From: Streptacidiphilus sp041262525
Lineage (GTDB): Bacteria; Actinomycetota; Actinomycetes; Streptomycetales; Streptomycetaceae
Length of the DNA: 64,000 nt
Assembly: GCF_041262525.1 (NCBI RefSeq)
Contig: NZ_JBGCCK010000021.1
Span: forward strand, 62,001 to 126,000
Reading direction: 5' to 3'
Below the pieces are notes generated by a model, which ran no database searches, was not told the DNA's origin, and saw only the letters and a list, made by a program, of their open reading frames with translations. A program made the translations under genes and the position numbers. Below are positions 43,700 through 50,504 of the stretch, in pieces (positions within the stretch are counted from its first letter, which is position 1; the number at the start of each line of letters is the position of its first letter).

Positions 43700-44392
43700 C
43701 TATCCCTTGATCCCGCGGTGCAGCGCGACGATGCCGCCCGTGAGGTTGCGCCAGGCTACTCGCTGCCATCCGGCCTGCTGGAGGCGGGTGGCGAGGGCCG
43801 GCTGGTCGGGCCAGGCGCGGATGGAGTCGGCGAGGTAGACGTAGGCGTCCGGGTTGCTGCTGACCGCGGTGGCCACCGGGGGCAGCGCGCGCATCAGGTA
43901 CTCGGTGTAGACGGTGCGGAACGGCGGCCAGGAGGGGTGGCTGAACTCGCAGATCACCACGCGCCCGCCGGGCTTGGTCACGCGCAGCATCTCGCGCAGC
44001 GCGGCGTCCGTCTCCTGGACGTTCCGCAGCCCGAAGGAGATGGTGACCGCGTCGAAGACGCCGTCCGCGAACGGCAGCCGGGTCGCGTCCCCCGCCGTCA
44101 GCGGGAGCTCGGGGTGACGCCGCTTGCCCTCGCGCAGCATGCCGAGCGAGAAGTCGCACGGGACGACCTGCGCACCCGCCTCGGCGAAGGGAATCGACGA
44201 GGTCGCCGTCCCCGCGGCCAGGTCCAGCACCCGTTGACCGGGCCGGGCGTCGACCGCCCGCGCGACCTCGCGACGCCAGAGGCGGGTCTGGCCCAGGGAG
44301 AGAACGTCGTTGGTGAGGTCGTACTTCGCCGCGACGTCGTCGAACATCGAGGCGACCTCGTGCGGCTGCTTGTCCAGGGAGGCTCGGGTCAC
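43700..44392 (-). CDS. menG: Demethylmenaquinone methyltransferase
   Basis: A 230-residue SAM-dependent enzyme (UbiE/MenG) that makes menaquinone from demethylmenaquinone. Motifs: MFDDVAAKYDLTNDVLSLGQTRLWRRE at the N-terminus, SAM-binding VLDLAAGTATSSIPFAEAG, and ISFGLRNVQETDAALREMLRVTKPGGRVVICEFSHP. GTG at 44392 is chosen because GAGGAG lies nine bases upstream and the length fits the family; the longer open frame is not real. It precedes the GGR-family reductase on the same strand. Confidence 0.93.
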   Translation of the reverse strand: MTRASLDKQPHEVASMFDDVAAKYDLTNDVLSLGQTRLWRREVARAVDARPGQRVLDLAAGTATSSIPFAEAGAQVVPCDFSLGMLREGKRRHPELPLTAGDATRLPFADGVFDAVTISFGLRNVQETDAALREMLRVTKPGGRVVICEFSHPSWPPFRTVYTEYLMRALPPVATAVSSNPDAYVYLADSIRAWPDQPALATRLQQAGWQRVAWRNLTGGIVALHRGIKG

Positions 44393-44411
44393 GCGCTCAT
44401 TCTCCTCTGCG

Positions 44412-44921
44412 TTACGTACGACGGTGCACGAGGCGCCCCGCGAGGACGGTGGCCAGGCAGGCGCGGTCGGATCTGTGGGTTCTGTCGGATCTGTGGGTTC
44501 TGTCGGTCCCGTCGGTTCTGTCGGTGGCGTCGATGGCGTCGGTCCCGTCGGTGGCGTCGGTCCTGCTTGGTGCGAAGACCGCGAAGTCGGCGCGCGCGCC
44601 GACGGCGAGCGGCGCAGGCGTCCCGAAGGGGAGCCCGACCCGTGCCGCGGCCTGCCCGAGCGCCGGATCGTCGTCCAGCGCACCCGCCGCCAGCGCGGTC
44701 ACCCCGCGCAGCAGCAGCGCGTGCACGCGCTCGCGCGGGCTTGGCGCGTCCGGCAGCGGGCCCTCCCACAGCAGCCCCGCCCGCAGCTCCCCCGGCCATT
44801 CGCGCACACGCGCGCCGGGGTAGCCGGCGCGCAGCGCCGTGACGTCCCCGACGGCGACGACGCGGTCACGCTCGACCGCGACAGCGCCGTCGGGATGGGC
44901 GCCGACATGAATCGTGAGCAT
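44412..44921 (-). CDS. Small imidazolonepropionase-like (amidohydrolase composite-domain) protein
   Basis: A 169-residue protein whose two ends look like the beta-sandwich of amidohydrolases: HVGAHPDGAVAVERDRVVAVGDV at the start and PLAVGARADFAVF ... ACLATVLAGRLVHRR at the end. Nearly the whole catalytic barrel between them is missing; no metal-binding H-x-H motif is visible. A tandem tract of 18-bp units (44468-44557) interrupts the C-terminal part with Thr-Asp-Gly and Asp-Arg-Thr-like repeats. It sits between mqnC (8 bases away) and menG, a position kept in Streptomyces, but its function is unknown; a catalytic role in the futalosine pathway is unlikely without the barrel. Confidence 0.65.
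   Translation of the reverse strand: MLTIHVGAHPDGAVAVERDRVVAVGDVTALRAGYPGARVREWPGELRAGLLWEGPLPDAPSPRERVHALLLRGVTALAAGALDDDPALGQAAARVGLPFGTPAPLAVGARADFAVFAPSRTDATDGTDAIDATDRTDGTDRTHRSDRTHRSDRACLATVLAGRLVHRRT
44468..44557 (-). repeat. 18-bp tandem repeat, five units
   Basis: CGGATCTGTGGGTTCTGT (plus strand) occurs twice exactly, then three diverged 18-bp units. All keep the reading frame of the small imidazolonepropionase-like gene. Confidence 0.9.
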
Positions 44922-44928
44922 CGACAGG

Positions 44929-46215
44929 TCAGTTGGTCGGGCTGAGCAGCTTCAGCTCCGGGTGGGCCGTGCCCCCCTCGATCGCCGTCGAGGCGATGTG
45001 CGAGAAGACGTGGTCGTCCACCGGGTCGTTCGCCGGGTCGTCATGGACGACCAGGTGCTCGTAGGTGGTCGCGCGCTGCGCCGGGACGCGACCGGCGGCG
45101 CGGATCAGGTTGATCAGCTCCATCCGGTTCGACCGGTGCTTCGCGCCCGCCGAGGAGACCACGTTCTCCTCCAGCATCACGGAGCCGAGGTCGTCCGCGC
45201 CGTAGTGCAGCGACAGCTGCCCCATCTCCTTGCCGACGGTCAGCCAGGAGCCCTGGATGTGCGCGACGTTGTCGAGGAAGAGGCGGGCCACCGCGATCAG
45301 CCGGAGGTACTCGAAGAGCGTCGCCTGCGTGCGGCCCTTCAGATGGTTGTTCTCCGGCTGGTAGGTGTAGGGGATGAACGCGCGGAAGCCGCCGGTGCGG
45401 TCCTGCACGTCACGGATCATGCGCAGGTGCTCGATCCGCTCGGCGTTGGTCTCGCCCGTCCCCATCAGCATGGTGGAGGTCGACTCGACGCCCAGGTTGT
45501 GCGCGAGTTCCATGATCTCCAGCCAGCGCTCGCCGGACTCCTTGAGCGGCGCGATCACCTTCCGCGGCCGCTCGGGCAGCAGCTCCGCACCAGCTCCGGC
45601 GAAGGAGTCGAGCCCGGCCGCGTGGATCCGACGGATCGCCTCCTCGGCGCTGACGCCGGAGATCCGCGCCATGTGGTCCACCTCGGAGGCGCCGAGGGAG
45701 TGGATCACGAGCTGCGGGAAGTCCTTCTTGATCGCCGAGAAGGCACGCTCGTAATACTCGACCCCGTAGTCCGGGTGGTGCCCGCCCTGGAACATGATCT
45801 GGGTGCCGCCGAGCTCGACCGTCTCCGCGCAGCGGCGCAGGATCTCGTCGAGGTCGCGCGACCAGCCCTTCTCGGTGTCCTTGGGCGCCGCGTAGAAGGC
45901 GCAGAACTTGCAGGCCGTCACGCAGACGTTGGTGTAGTTGATGTTCCGCTCGATGATGTACGTCGCGATGTGCTCGGTCCCGGCGTAGCGGCGACGGCGC
46001 GCCGCATCCGCGGCTGCGCCGAGCGCGTGCAGCGGCGCGTGCCGGTACAGCTCCAGCGCCTCCTCGGCGCTGATACGTCCCCCGGCTGCGGCGTGGTCGA
46101 GGACGGCCTGGAGGGGCTCGGTTCCTGCGGCGCGCTCGGTCTCTGCAGCGGCCTTGGTCTCTGCGGCGAGCTTGGTCTCTGCGGCGGGCTGGGTCTCTGC
46201 GGCAGGCGTAGTCAC
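44929..46215 (-). CDS. mqnC: Cyclic dehypoxanthinyl futalosine synthase
   Basis: A 428-residue radical-SAM enzyme that closes dehypoxanthinyl futalosine to its cyclic form in the futalosine menaquinone pathway. The cluster motif is NYTNVCVTACKFCAFY (Cys-x3-Cys-x2-Cys). GTG at 46215 is preferred because relatives begin with Val/Met-Thr followed shortly by LQ-x-x-LD; an ATG at 46239 is open. Between that start and LQAVLDHAAAGGRIS lies a 30-residue Ala-Ala-Glu-Thr-Lys repeat tract from a four-copy 18-bp DNA repeat, absent from the normal protein. Confidence 0.94.
   Translation of the reverse strand: MTTPAAETQPAAETKLAAETKAAAETERAAGTEPLQAVLDHAAAGGRISAEEALELYRHAPLHALGAAADAARRRRYAGTEHIATYIIERNINYTNVCVTACKFCAFYAAPKDTEKGWSRDLDEILRRCAETVELGGTQIMFQGGHHPDYGVEYYERAFSAIKKDFPQLVIHSLGASEVDHMARISGVSAEEAIRRIHAAGLDSFAGAGAELLPERPRKVIAPLKESGERWLEIMELAHNLGVESTSTMLMGTGETNAERIEHLRMIRDVQDRTGGFRAFIPYTYQPENNHLKGRTQATLFEYLRLIAVARLFLDNVAHIQGSWLTVGKEMGQLSLHYGADDLGSVMLEENVVSSAGAKHRSNRMELINLIRAAGRVPAQRATTYEHLVVHDDPANDPVDDHVFSHIASTAIEGGTAHPELKLLSPTN
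46135..46206 (-). repeat. 18-bp tandem repeat, four units, at the mqnC 5' end
   Basis: Four diverged copies of CTTGGTCTCTGCGGCGAG (plus strand) directly after the start codon. They encode repeats of the type P/A/L-A-A-E-T-K/E/Q. Confidence 0.92.
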
Positions 46216-46306
46216 CTCGTCAGCGTACGCCAGAGGCATTCAGCCCCCGGGGCTGACCCGGCCCGTCCGCGGCCGCCGGTCGCCCCGGGGTCGATCGGCC
46301 GGCGGA

Positions 46307-47179
46307 TCAGCTTCCGAACAGTCGGATCTCGTCCGTCGCGAGGCCGATGCGCGACGCGAACTCCCGCATTCCCTCGAGCTGCCGTTCGCCGAAGCTGAAG
46401 TCCAGCGCCTCCGCGTAATAGCGGTGCAGCGTGGACGCGTCGAACGACTCCCAACGAGCGGTCTGCTCGCAGACCTTGTCGATCTCCTGCATGGAGAGGT
46501 CCCTGGACTCGAGGAACGCGCGGTGCACCTCGGCCACGGTCTCCGGCTCGCGCGCCAGGAAGTCGCGGCGGGCGGCGAAGACGGCGAAGACGAACGGCAG
46601 CCCGGTCCACTCCTTCCACATCGCACCGAGGTCGTAGACGTGGAGCCCGAGCCGCGGCGCCTCGTGCAGGGACGCGCGGAGCGCGGCGTCGCCGATGAGG
46701 ACGGCGGCGTCGGCCTCCTGCATCATCGCGCCGAGGTCCGGCGGGCAGGTGTAGTAGTCGGGCGTGACCCCGAAGCGCTCGGCCAGCAGCAGCTGGGCCA
46801 GCCGGACGGAGGTCCGGCTCGTCGAGCCGAGCGCGACCCGGCGACCGTCGAGCTCGTCGAGCGGCAGCTCGCTGATGATCACGCAGGACATCACCGGCCC
46901 GTCGCTTCCGACGGCGATGTCCGGGAGCACGGTCAGCTGATCGGCGTGGCGCAGGTACTCGACGCAGGAGATCGGCCCGATGTCGAGCCGCCCGTCGACG
47001 AGGGCGTCGTTGAGTGCGTCCGGATTGTCCTTGGTGAGGTCCAGATCGATGAGGCTGCCGGTGCGGGCCAGCCCCCAGTATAGCGGGAGGCAGTTGAGGA
47101 ACTGGATGTGTCCCACGCGTGGCCGCTGCTGGCGCTCTTGCAGGTGCAGGTCTTGCATGTGCGGGTGTTGGGTGTCCAC
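46307..47179 (-). CDS. mqnA: Chorismate dehydratase MqnA
   Basis: A 290-residue enzyme with a periplasmic-binding-protein fold; it converts chorismate to 3-enolpyruvyl-benzoate, the first step of the futalosine menaquinone pathway. Blocks: RVGHIQFLNCLPLYWGL, GRLDIGPISCVEYLRH, VALGSTSRTSVRLAQLLLAERFG and ALDFSFGERQLEGMREFA. Upstream of VGHIQF there are about 20 residues rich in His, Gln, Leu. The start may be leaderless: TACTGT ends seven bases before the GTG at 47179; other in-frame starts exist at the ATG of residue 8 and at VGHIQF. mqnC lies 91 bases downstream. Confidence 0.92.
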   Translation of the reverse strand: MDTQHPHMQDLHLQERQQRPRVGHIQFLNCLPLYWGLARTGSLIDLDLTKDNPDALNDALVDGRLDIGPISCVEYLRHADQLTVLPDIAVGSDGPVMSCVIISELPLDELDGRRVALGSTSRTSVRLAQLLLAERFGVTPDYYTCPPDLGAMMQEADAAVLIGDAALRASLHEAPRLGLHVYDLGAMWKEWTGLPFVFAVFAARRDFLAREPETVAEVHRAFLESRDLSMQEIDKVCEQTARWESFDASTLHRYYAEALDFSFGERQLEGMREFASRIGLATDEIRLFGS

Positions 47180-47250
47180 CCGAAGAACAGTAGACCCGCC
47201 TGACGATCATCCCTGGCCGGGGGCGAGGCTGCGTGCTAGGGTTTCTGCAG

Positions 47251-47279
47251 TTGCAGTTTGATTTCCCATGCAGTACTGA
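47251..47279 (+). promoter_or_regulatory. Promoter of the cold-shock gene
   Basis: -35 TTGCAG (47251-47256), 17-base spacer, -10 TACTGA (47274-47279). It predicts a leader of about 140 bases before the ATG at 47427. Confidence 0.6.
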
Positions 47280-47306
47280 AGCCTGCGGAGCACATGTGAC
47301 CGCGGG

Positions 47307-47338
47307 CTTCTGTGATTTTCAGAGCTTTGTCACAGAAG
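47307..47338 (+). promoter_or_regulatory. Structured leader of the cold-shock gene
   Basis: CTTCTGTGA and TCACAGAAG form a perfect nine-base stem with a 14-base loop within the long leader. Long structured leaders are typical of cold-shock genes and can act as temperature-sensitive switches; that role is inference here. Confidence 0.5.
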
Positions 47339-47426
47339 TCCCTGGAAGGCACGGCGGGGTGATCAGCGCAGCGGACCGGATGCCACGAGGTGTGGCGTCC
47401 ATTTCGTCCCTCGCAAGGAGAACGGT

Positions 47427-47630
47427 ATGGCGACCGGAACCGTCAAGTGGTTCAACGCCGAGAAGGGCTTCGGCTTCATCGCCCAGGACGGCGGCGGCCC
47501 CGATGTCTTCGTCCACTACTCCGCCATCAACTCGAGCGGCTTCCGCTCGCTGGAGGAGAACCAGACCGTCGAGTTCGACGTCACCCAGGGCCCGAAGGGC
47601 CCGCAGGCCGAGAACGTCACCCCGCTGTAG
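47427..47630 (+). CDS. Cold-shock protein (CspA family)
   Basis: A 67-residue single-stranded nucleic-acid-binding protein. RNP1 is GFGFIAQD (KGFGFI) and RNP2 is VFVHYSAI; the start ATGTVKWFNAEKGFG is the usual family opening. It acts as an RNA chaperone in the cytoplasm. AAGGAG lies six bases before the ATG. A long leader with a perfect stem-loop precedes it and a strong terminator follows. Confidence 0.96.
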   Translation: MATGTVKWFNAEKGFGFIAQDGGGPDVFVHYSAINSSGFRSLEENQTVEFDVTQGPKGPQAENVTPL

Positions 47631-47673
47631 GTCTGACTTCCAACTGAGTCACCAGCAGTCCACGTAGTACCCA

Positions 47674-47720
47674 AGAGGGCCTGCCCCGGCGCACAGCCGG
47701 GGCGAGGCCCTCTGCCTTTT
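47674..47720 (+). terminator. Intrinsic terminator after the cold-shock gene
   Basis: AGAGGGCCT plus GCCCCGGC pair with GCCGGGGC plus AGGCCCTCT (one bulged G), loop GCACA, followed by GCCTTTT. Confidence 0.9.
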
Positions 47721-47794
47721 GGCCTGCCCTGACGCACAGCCTTTTAACGGCTTTGCCCGAGTGCTCACGGGCTCATCGGCGGCTTTGCCTCATT

Positions 47795-47814
47795 CAAGTT
47801 ATACGTATAACTTG
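47795..47814. promoter_or_regulatory. Perfect 20-bp palindrome at the MFS promoter
   Basis: CAAGTTATACGTATAACTTG reads the same on both strands. It overlaps a good -10 (TATAAC, 47806-47811) with a weak -35 (TTTGCC, 47784-47789), seven bases before the ATG at 47822. This is a classic repressor operator; the regulator is not adjacent. Confidence 0.75.
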
Positions 47815-47821
47815 GTTATCC

Positions 47822-49204
47822 ATGGGCTATCTCTCCGTGCTGCGCGCCCCCGTCGTCGCCCGCCTCCTGTCCGGCACCCTGACCGGACGCCTCCCCGCCG
47901 GCATGACGGTCGTCGCCATCGCGCTCGCGCTGCGCGGCGCGGGAGCGTCCTACGCCCAGATCGGCCTGACCACCGCCGCCTACGCCATCAGCGCGGCCAT
48001 CGGCGGCCCGGTCCTCGGCCGCGCCGTCGACCGGCTCGGCCAACCGCGCGTGCTGCTCGCCTCCGCGTTCGTGGCCGCCACGGGCTACGTCCTGCTCGCC
48101 CTCGACCCGCGTTCGGCCGCGATGGCGGTGACCGGCGCGGCCCTGGCCGGTGTCGCCATGCCGCCGCTGGAGCCCTGCCTCCGCGCGCTCTGGCCGGACA
48201 TCGTCGCGGAAGAACAGTTGGAGACGGCCTATGCGCTGGACTCCGCGTCCCAGCAGATCCTCTACGTCGCCGGACCACTGCTGGTGGCGGGCATCGCCGC
48301 CTTCGGCTCACCGAGCGCCGCGCTGTGGCTGGCGGCCGGACTGGGCATCGCCGGCACGCTGGTCGTCGCGACCTCCGCCCCCGCGCCGGCCTGGCGGTCG
48401 GCGTCGGCGGTGGCGGTGGAGGTGGCGTCGGCGGGGGCGTCGGCCTCCGCTTCGGGCGAGGCGGGGGGCGAGGCAGGGGCCGAGGCAGGGGCTGAGGCAG
48501 GAGCCGAGGTCGCGTCCGGCCATCCGCGTCGGCACTGGCTCGGGCCGCTGCGCTCGCGCGGTCTGGTGCTGCTCCTGCTCGCCTTCGCCGGGACCGGCTG
48601 GTCCGTCGGCGGCCAGAACATCCTCTTCGTCGCCTACGCCCAGGAGCACCCGGGCCTCCCGGGCGGAGCCGGACTCCTGCTCGCACTCGCCGCCTTCGCA
48701 GGACTGCTCGGCGCCCTCGCCTACGGCGCGGTCCGCTGGAAGGCCCCCACCTCCACCCGCACCTGGGCACTCGCGGCCGGCATGGCCGCCTGCTACCTCC
48801 CGCTCCTCGCCGTCCCCGGCCCATTGGGCATGAGCGCGGCCGCGACCGTGTCCGGTCTCGGTCTCGCCCCGCTGCTGGCGGCGGCATTCGTGCTCATCGC
48901 GGAACTCGCCCCGACCGGAACCACGACGGAGGCCTTCGCGTGGCTGGTCACCGTCTTCTCCACGGGCAATGCGCTCGGGTCCGCCGCGTCCGGCGCGGTC
49001 GTCGGCGGTTCGCTGCGAGCGGCAGCGCTGATCGCCTGCGCCGGCATCGTCTTCGGCGCTGTGCTCCTTGTCGCCTGCCGGAAGTGGCTGACCCCACCCG
49101 CGGACACGCTCGTGGCTCCGGCCACAGCTCCGGCCATAGCTCCAGCCCTGGCTACGGTTATGGCAACCGCGGGCGACGCGGAACCGGCCGCCGCGTCCGT
49201 GTGA
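47822..49204 (+). CDS. MFS transporter
   Basis: A 460-residue major-facilitator permease with about twelve helices. The N-terminal half has the G-x-x-x-D-R-x-G-x-R-like loop GRAVDRLGQPRVLL (2-3 loop); helices continue through VAGPLLVAGIAAFG. A cytoplasmic loop of about 60 residues (near 190-240) contains four Glu-Ala-Gly-Ala units from a 12-bp DNA repeat. Probably an efflux pump for a small hydrophobic compound. The start is very close to the predicted transcription start, so it is leaderless or nearly so, under the 20-bp palindrome. Confidence 0.87.
   Translation: MGYLSVLRAPVVARLLSGTLTGRLPAGMTVVAIALALRGAGASYAQIGLTTAAYAISAAIGGPVLGRAVDRLGQPRVLLASAFVAATGYVLLALDPRSAAMAVTGAALAGVAMPPLEPCLRALWPDIVAEEQLETAYALDSASQQILYVAGPLLVAGIAAFGSPSAALWLAAGLGIAGTLVVATSAPAPAWRSASAVAVEVASAGASASASGEAGGEAGAEAGAEAGAEVASGHPRRHWLGPLRSRGLVLLLLAFAGTGWSVGGQNILFVAYAQEHPGLPGGAGLLLALAAFAGLLGALAYGAVRWKAPTSTRTWALAAGMAACYLPLLAVPGPLGMSAAATVSGLGLAPLLAAAFVLIAELAPTGTTTEAFAWLVTVFSTGNALGSAASGAVVGGSLRAAALIACAGIVFGAVLLVACRKWLTPPADTLVAPATAPAIAPALATVMATAGDAEPAAASV
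48458..48505 (+). repeat. 12-bp tandem repeat, four units, in the MFS loop
   Basis: Units of GAGGCAGGGGCC, two nearly exact, encoding Glu-Ala-Gly-Ala in the central cytoplasmic loop. Confidence 0.9.
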
Positions 49205-49219
49205 GGTGAGGCGCAGGGA

Positions 49220-49774
49220 TCAGCCCTCGGCGGTGAGAGACCACTCCGCAACTGCCTCGTAGTGCGCGGGCCCGGCACCGAGGTAGCTACGCATCAGGCA
49301 GAGCGTCCCCGCCGTCCACTCCGCGCCTTGGAAGTCCGCGAGCGCCGCCGCCAGTGCCCTCAGGTCCGCACGGGCCGTGCCGCTGCGCGCGAGGGTGAGA
49401 TGCGCACGGAAGAGCCGGTCGTCCACCGCTATCCCGCTGCGCCGCGCCGCGTCCGCCACGTCCTCGGCGAGCTTGCGCAGCGCGAGCGTGTCCCCCGAGA
49501 CACCCGCCCACAGCGCGCGGTCACCGAACCGCCCCGCACCGGCGAGCCGGAGCCGGTGCGCCGGATGCTCATGCGCGACGTGCGCCAGCCCGGGCTCGAG
49601 CGCGGACAGTTGCTCGGTGTCCACCTGTCCGAGGAATGCCAGCGTCAGGTGCCACGACTCCAGCCCCGTCCAGCGCAACCCCGTCCCCTGCGGGAGCGAG
49701 CGCAGCGGTCGCACGGCGGCATCCAGTTCCTGGATCGCCGACTCGGGCGGCACGACGGCGAGGAAGAGTCTCAT
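49220..49774 (-). CDS. thpR: RNA 2',3'-cyclic phosphodiesterase (2'-5' RNA ligase type)
   Basis: A 184-residue member of the 2H phosphoesterase family with the two H-x-T-x motifs: HLTLAFLG (about residue 42) and HLTLARSG (about residue 125). It hydrolyses 2',3'-cyclic phosphates and can ligate RNA ends in vitro. It begins MRLFLAVVPPESA, the typical ThpR opening, at the ATG at 49774. It converges on the MFS gene with 15 bases between the stops. Confidence 0.88.
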   Translation of the reverse strand: MRLFLAVVPPESAIQELDAAVRPLRSLPQGTGLRWTGLESWHLTLAFLGQVDTEQLSALEPGLAHVAHEHPAHRLRLAGAGRFGDRALWAGVSGDTLALRKLAEDVADAARRSGIAVDDRLFRAHLTLARSGTARADLRALAAALADFQGAEWTAGTLCLMRSYLGAGPAHYEAVAEWSLTAEG

Positions 49775-49867
49775 CCCGGCAGTCTCTCCGACAAGCCCCG
49801 TCGAACGGAATGCGCGTCCACGTGAGTGCCCACCAGTCGGACGCCTTGATCCGATAGAAATGATCAC

Positions 49868-50416
49868 ATGACGAACACCGCCGATCCCGAACTCCATGTC
49901 CGACTGGCGACCTCCGAGGACGCCCCGCGTGTGCTCGCCGTCATGGACGGCATCATGGACTGGCTCATCGGCCTGGGCCGTGTGGCGCAGTGGGGGACCG
50001 AGTCCTGGTCCACGAATCCAGCGCTGGTGGAGCGCATCCGGAGCCGCATCGACCGCGCCGAGCTGCGGGTGGCGGTGACTGCGACTGACGAGATCGCGGG
50101 CGTCCTCTCCGTCTCCGAGACCGGCGCCGCCGACTACTTCCCCCCTGCGGGCGAGCCCGAGCTGTTCATCAATCTGCTGGCGACGTCGCGCGCGTTCAAG
50201 GGTCGCGACGTGGGCGGATTCCTGATCGCGGAAGCGGTGGCAGAGGCCCACCGACGCGGCCTGGGCCTCGTGCGAGTCGACTGTTTCGCAGGCGACGACG
50301 GCCGGCTGAAGGCCTGGTACGCGACGCAGGGCTTCGTGGAGGTCGAGCCGTTCGTGGTCCCGAGGGAAGGCCGACCGGACTGGCCCGGGATGCTCTTCGC
50401 CATGCGCCTGAAGTAG
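49868..50416 (+). CDS. GNAT-family N-acetyltransferase
   Basis: A 182-residue acetyl-CoA-dependent acyltransferase. The N-terminal strand and helix are VRLATSEDAPRVLAVMDGI; the core has SRAFKGRDVGGFLIAEAVAEAHRRGLGLVRVDCFAGDDGRLKAWYATQGFVEVEPF, with the acetyl-CoA loop (K-G-x-D-V-G-G) and terminal Tyr-Gly-like motif. The acceptor substrate is unknown. It seems leaderless: TAGAAA ends seven bases before the ATG. Confidence 0.88.
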   Translation: MTNTADPELHVRLATSEDAPRVLAVMDGIMDWLIGLGRVAQWGTESWSTNPALVERIRSRIDRAELRVAVTATDEIAGVLSVSETGAADYFPPAGEPELFINLLATSRAFKGRDVGGFLIAEAVAEAHRRGLGLVRVDCFAGDDGRLKAWYATQGFVEVEPFVVPREGRPDWPGMLFAMRLK

Positions 50417-50504
50417 CGGCGCAGAGCCTGCGCGCATGCGCGTACATGCGTGTGGGCGTGCCGGTGGGCCGCCTGGTGGGGCGGCTCGTCGGCGCGCTGG
50501 CTCG

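Noticed and set aside
32425..46206. Tandem repeats that could suggest CRISPR arrays
   Set aside because: Units are 9-18 bp, head to tail without spacers, and lie inside reading frames with no cas genes nearby.
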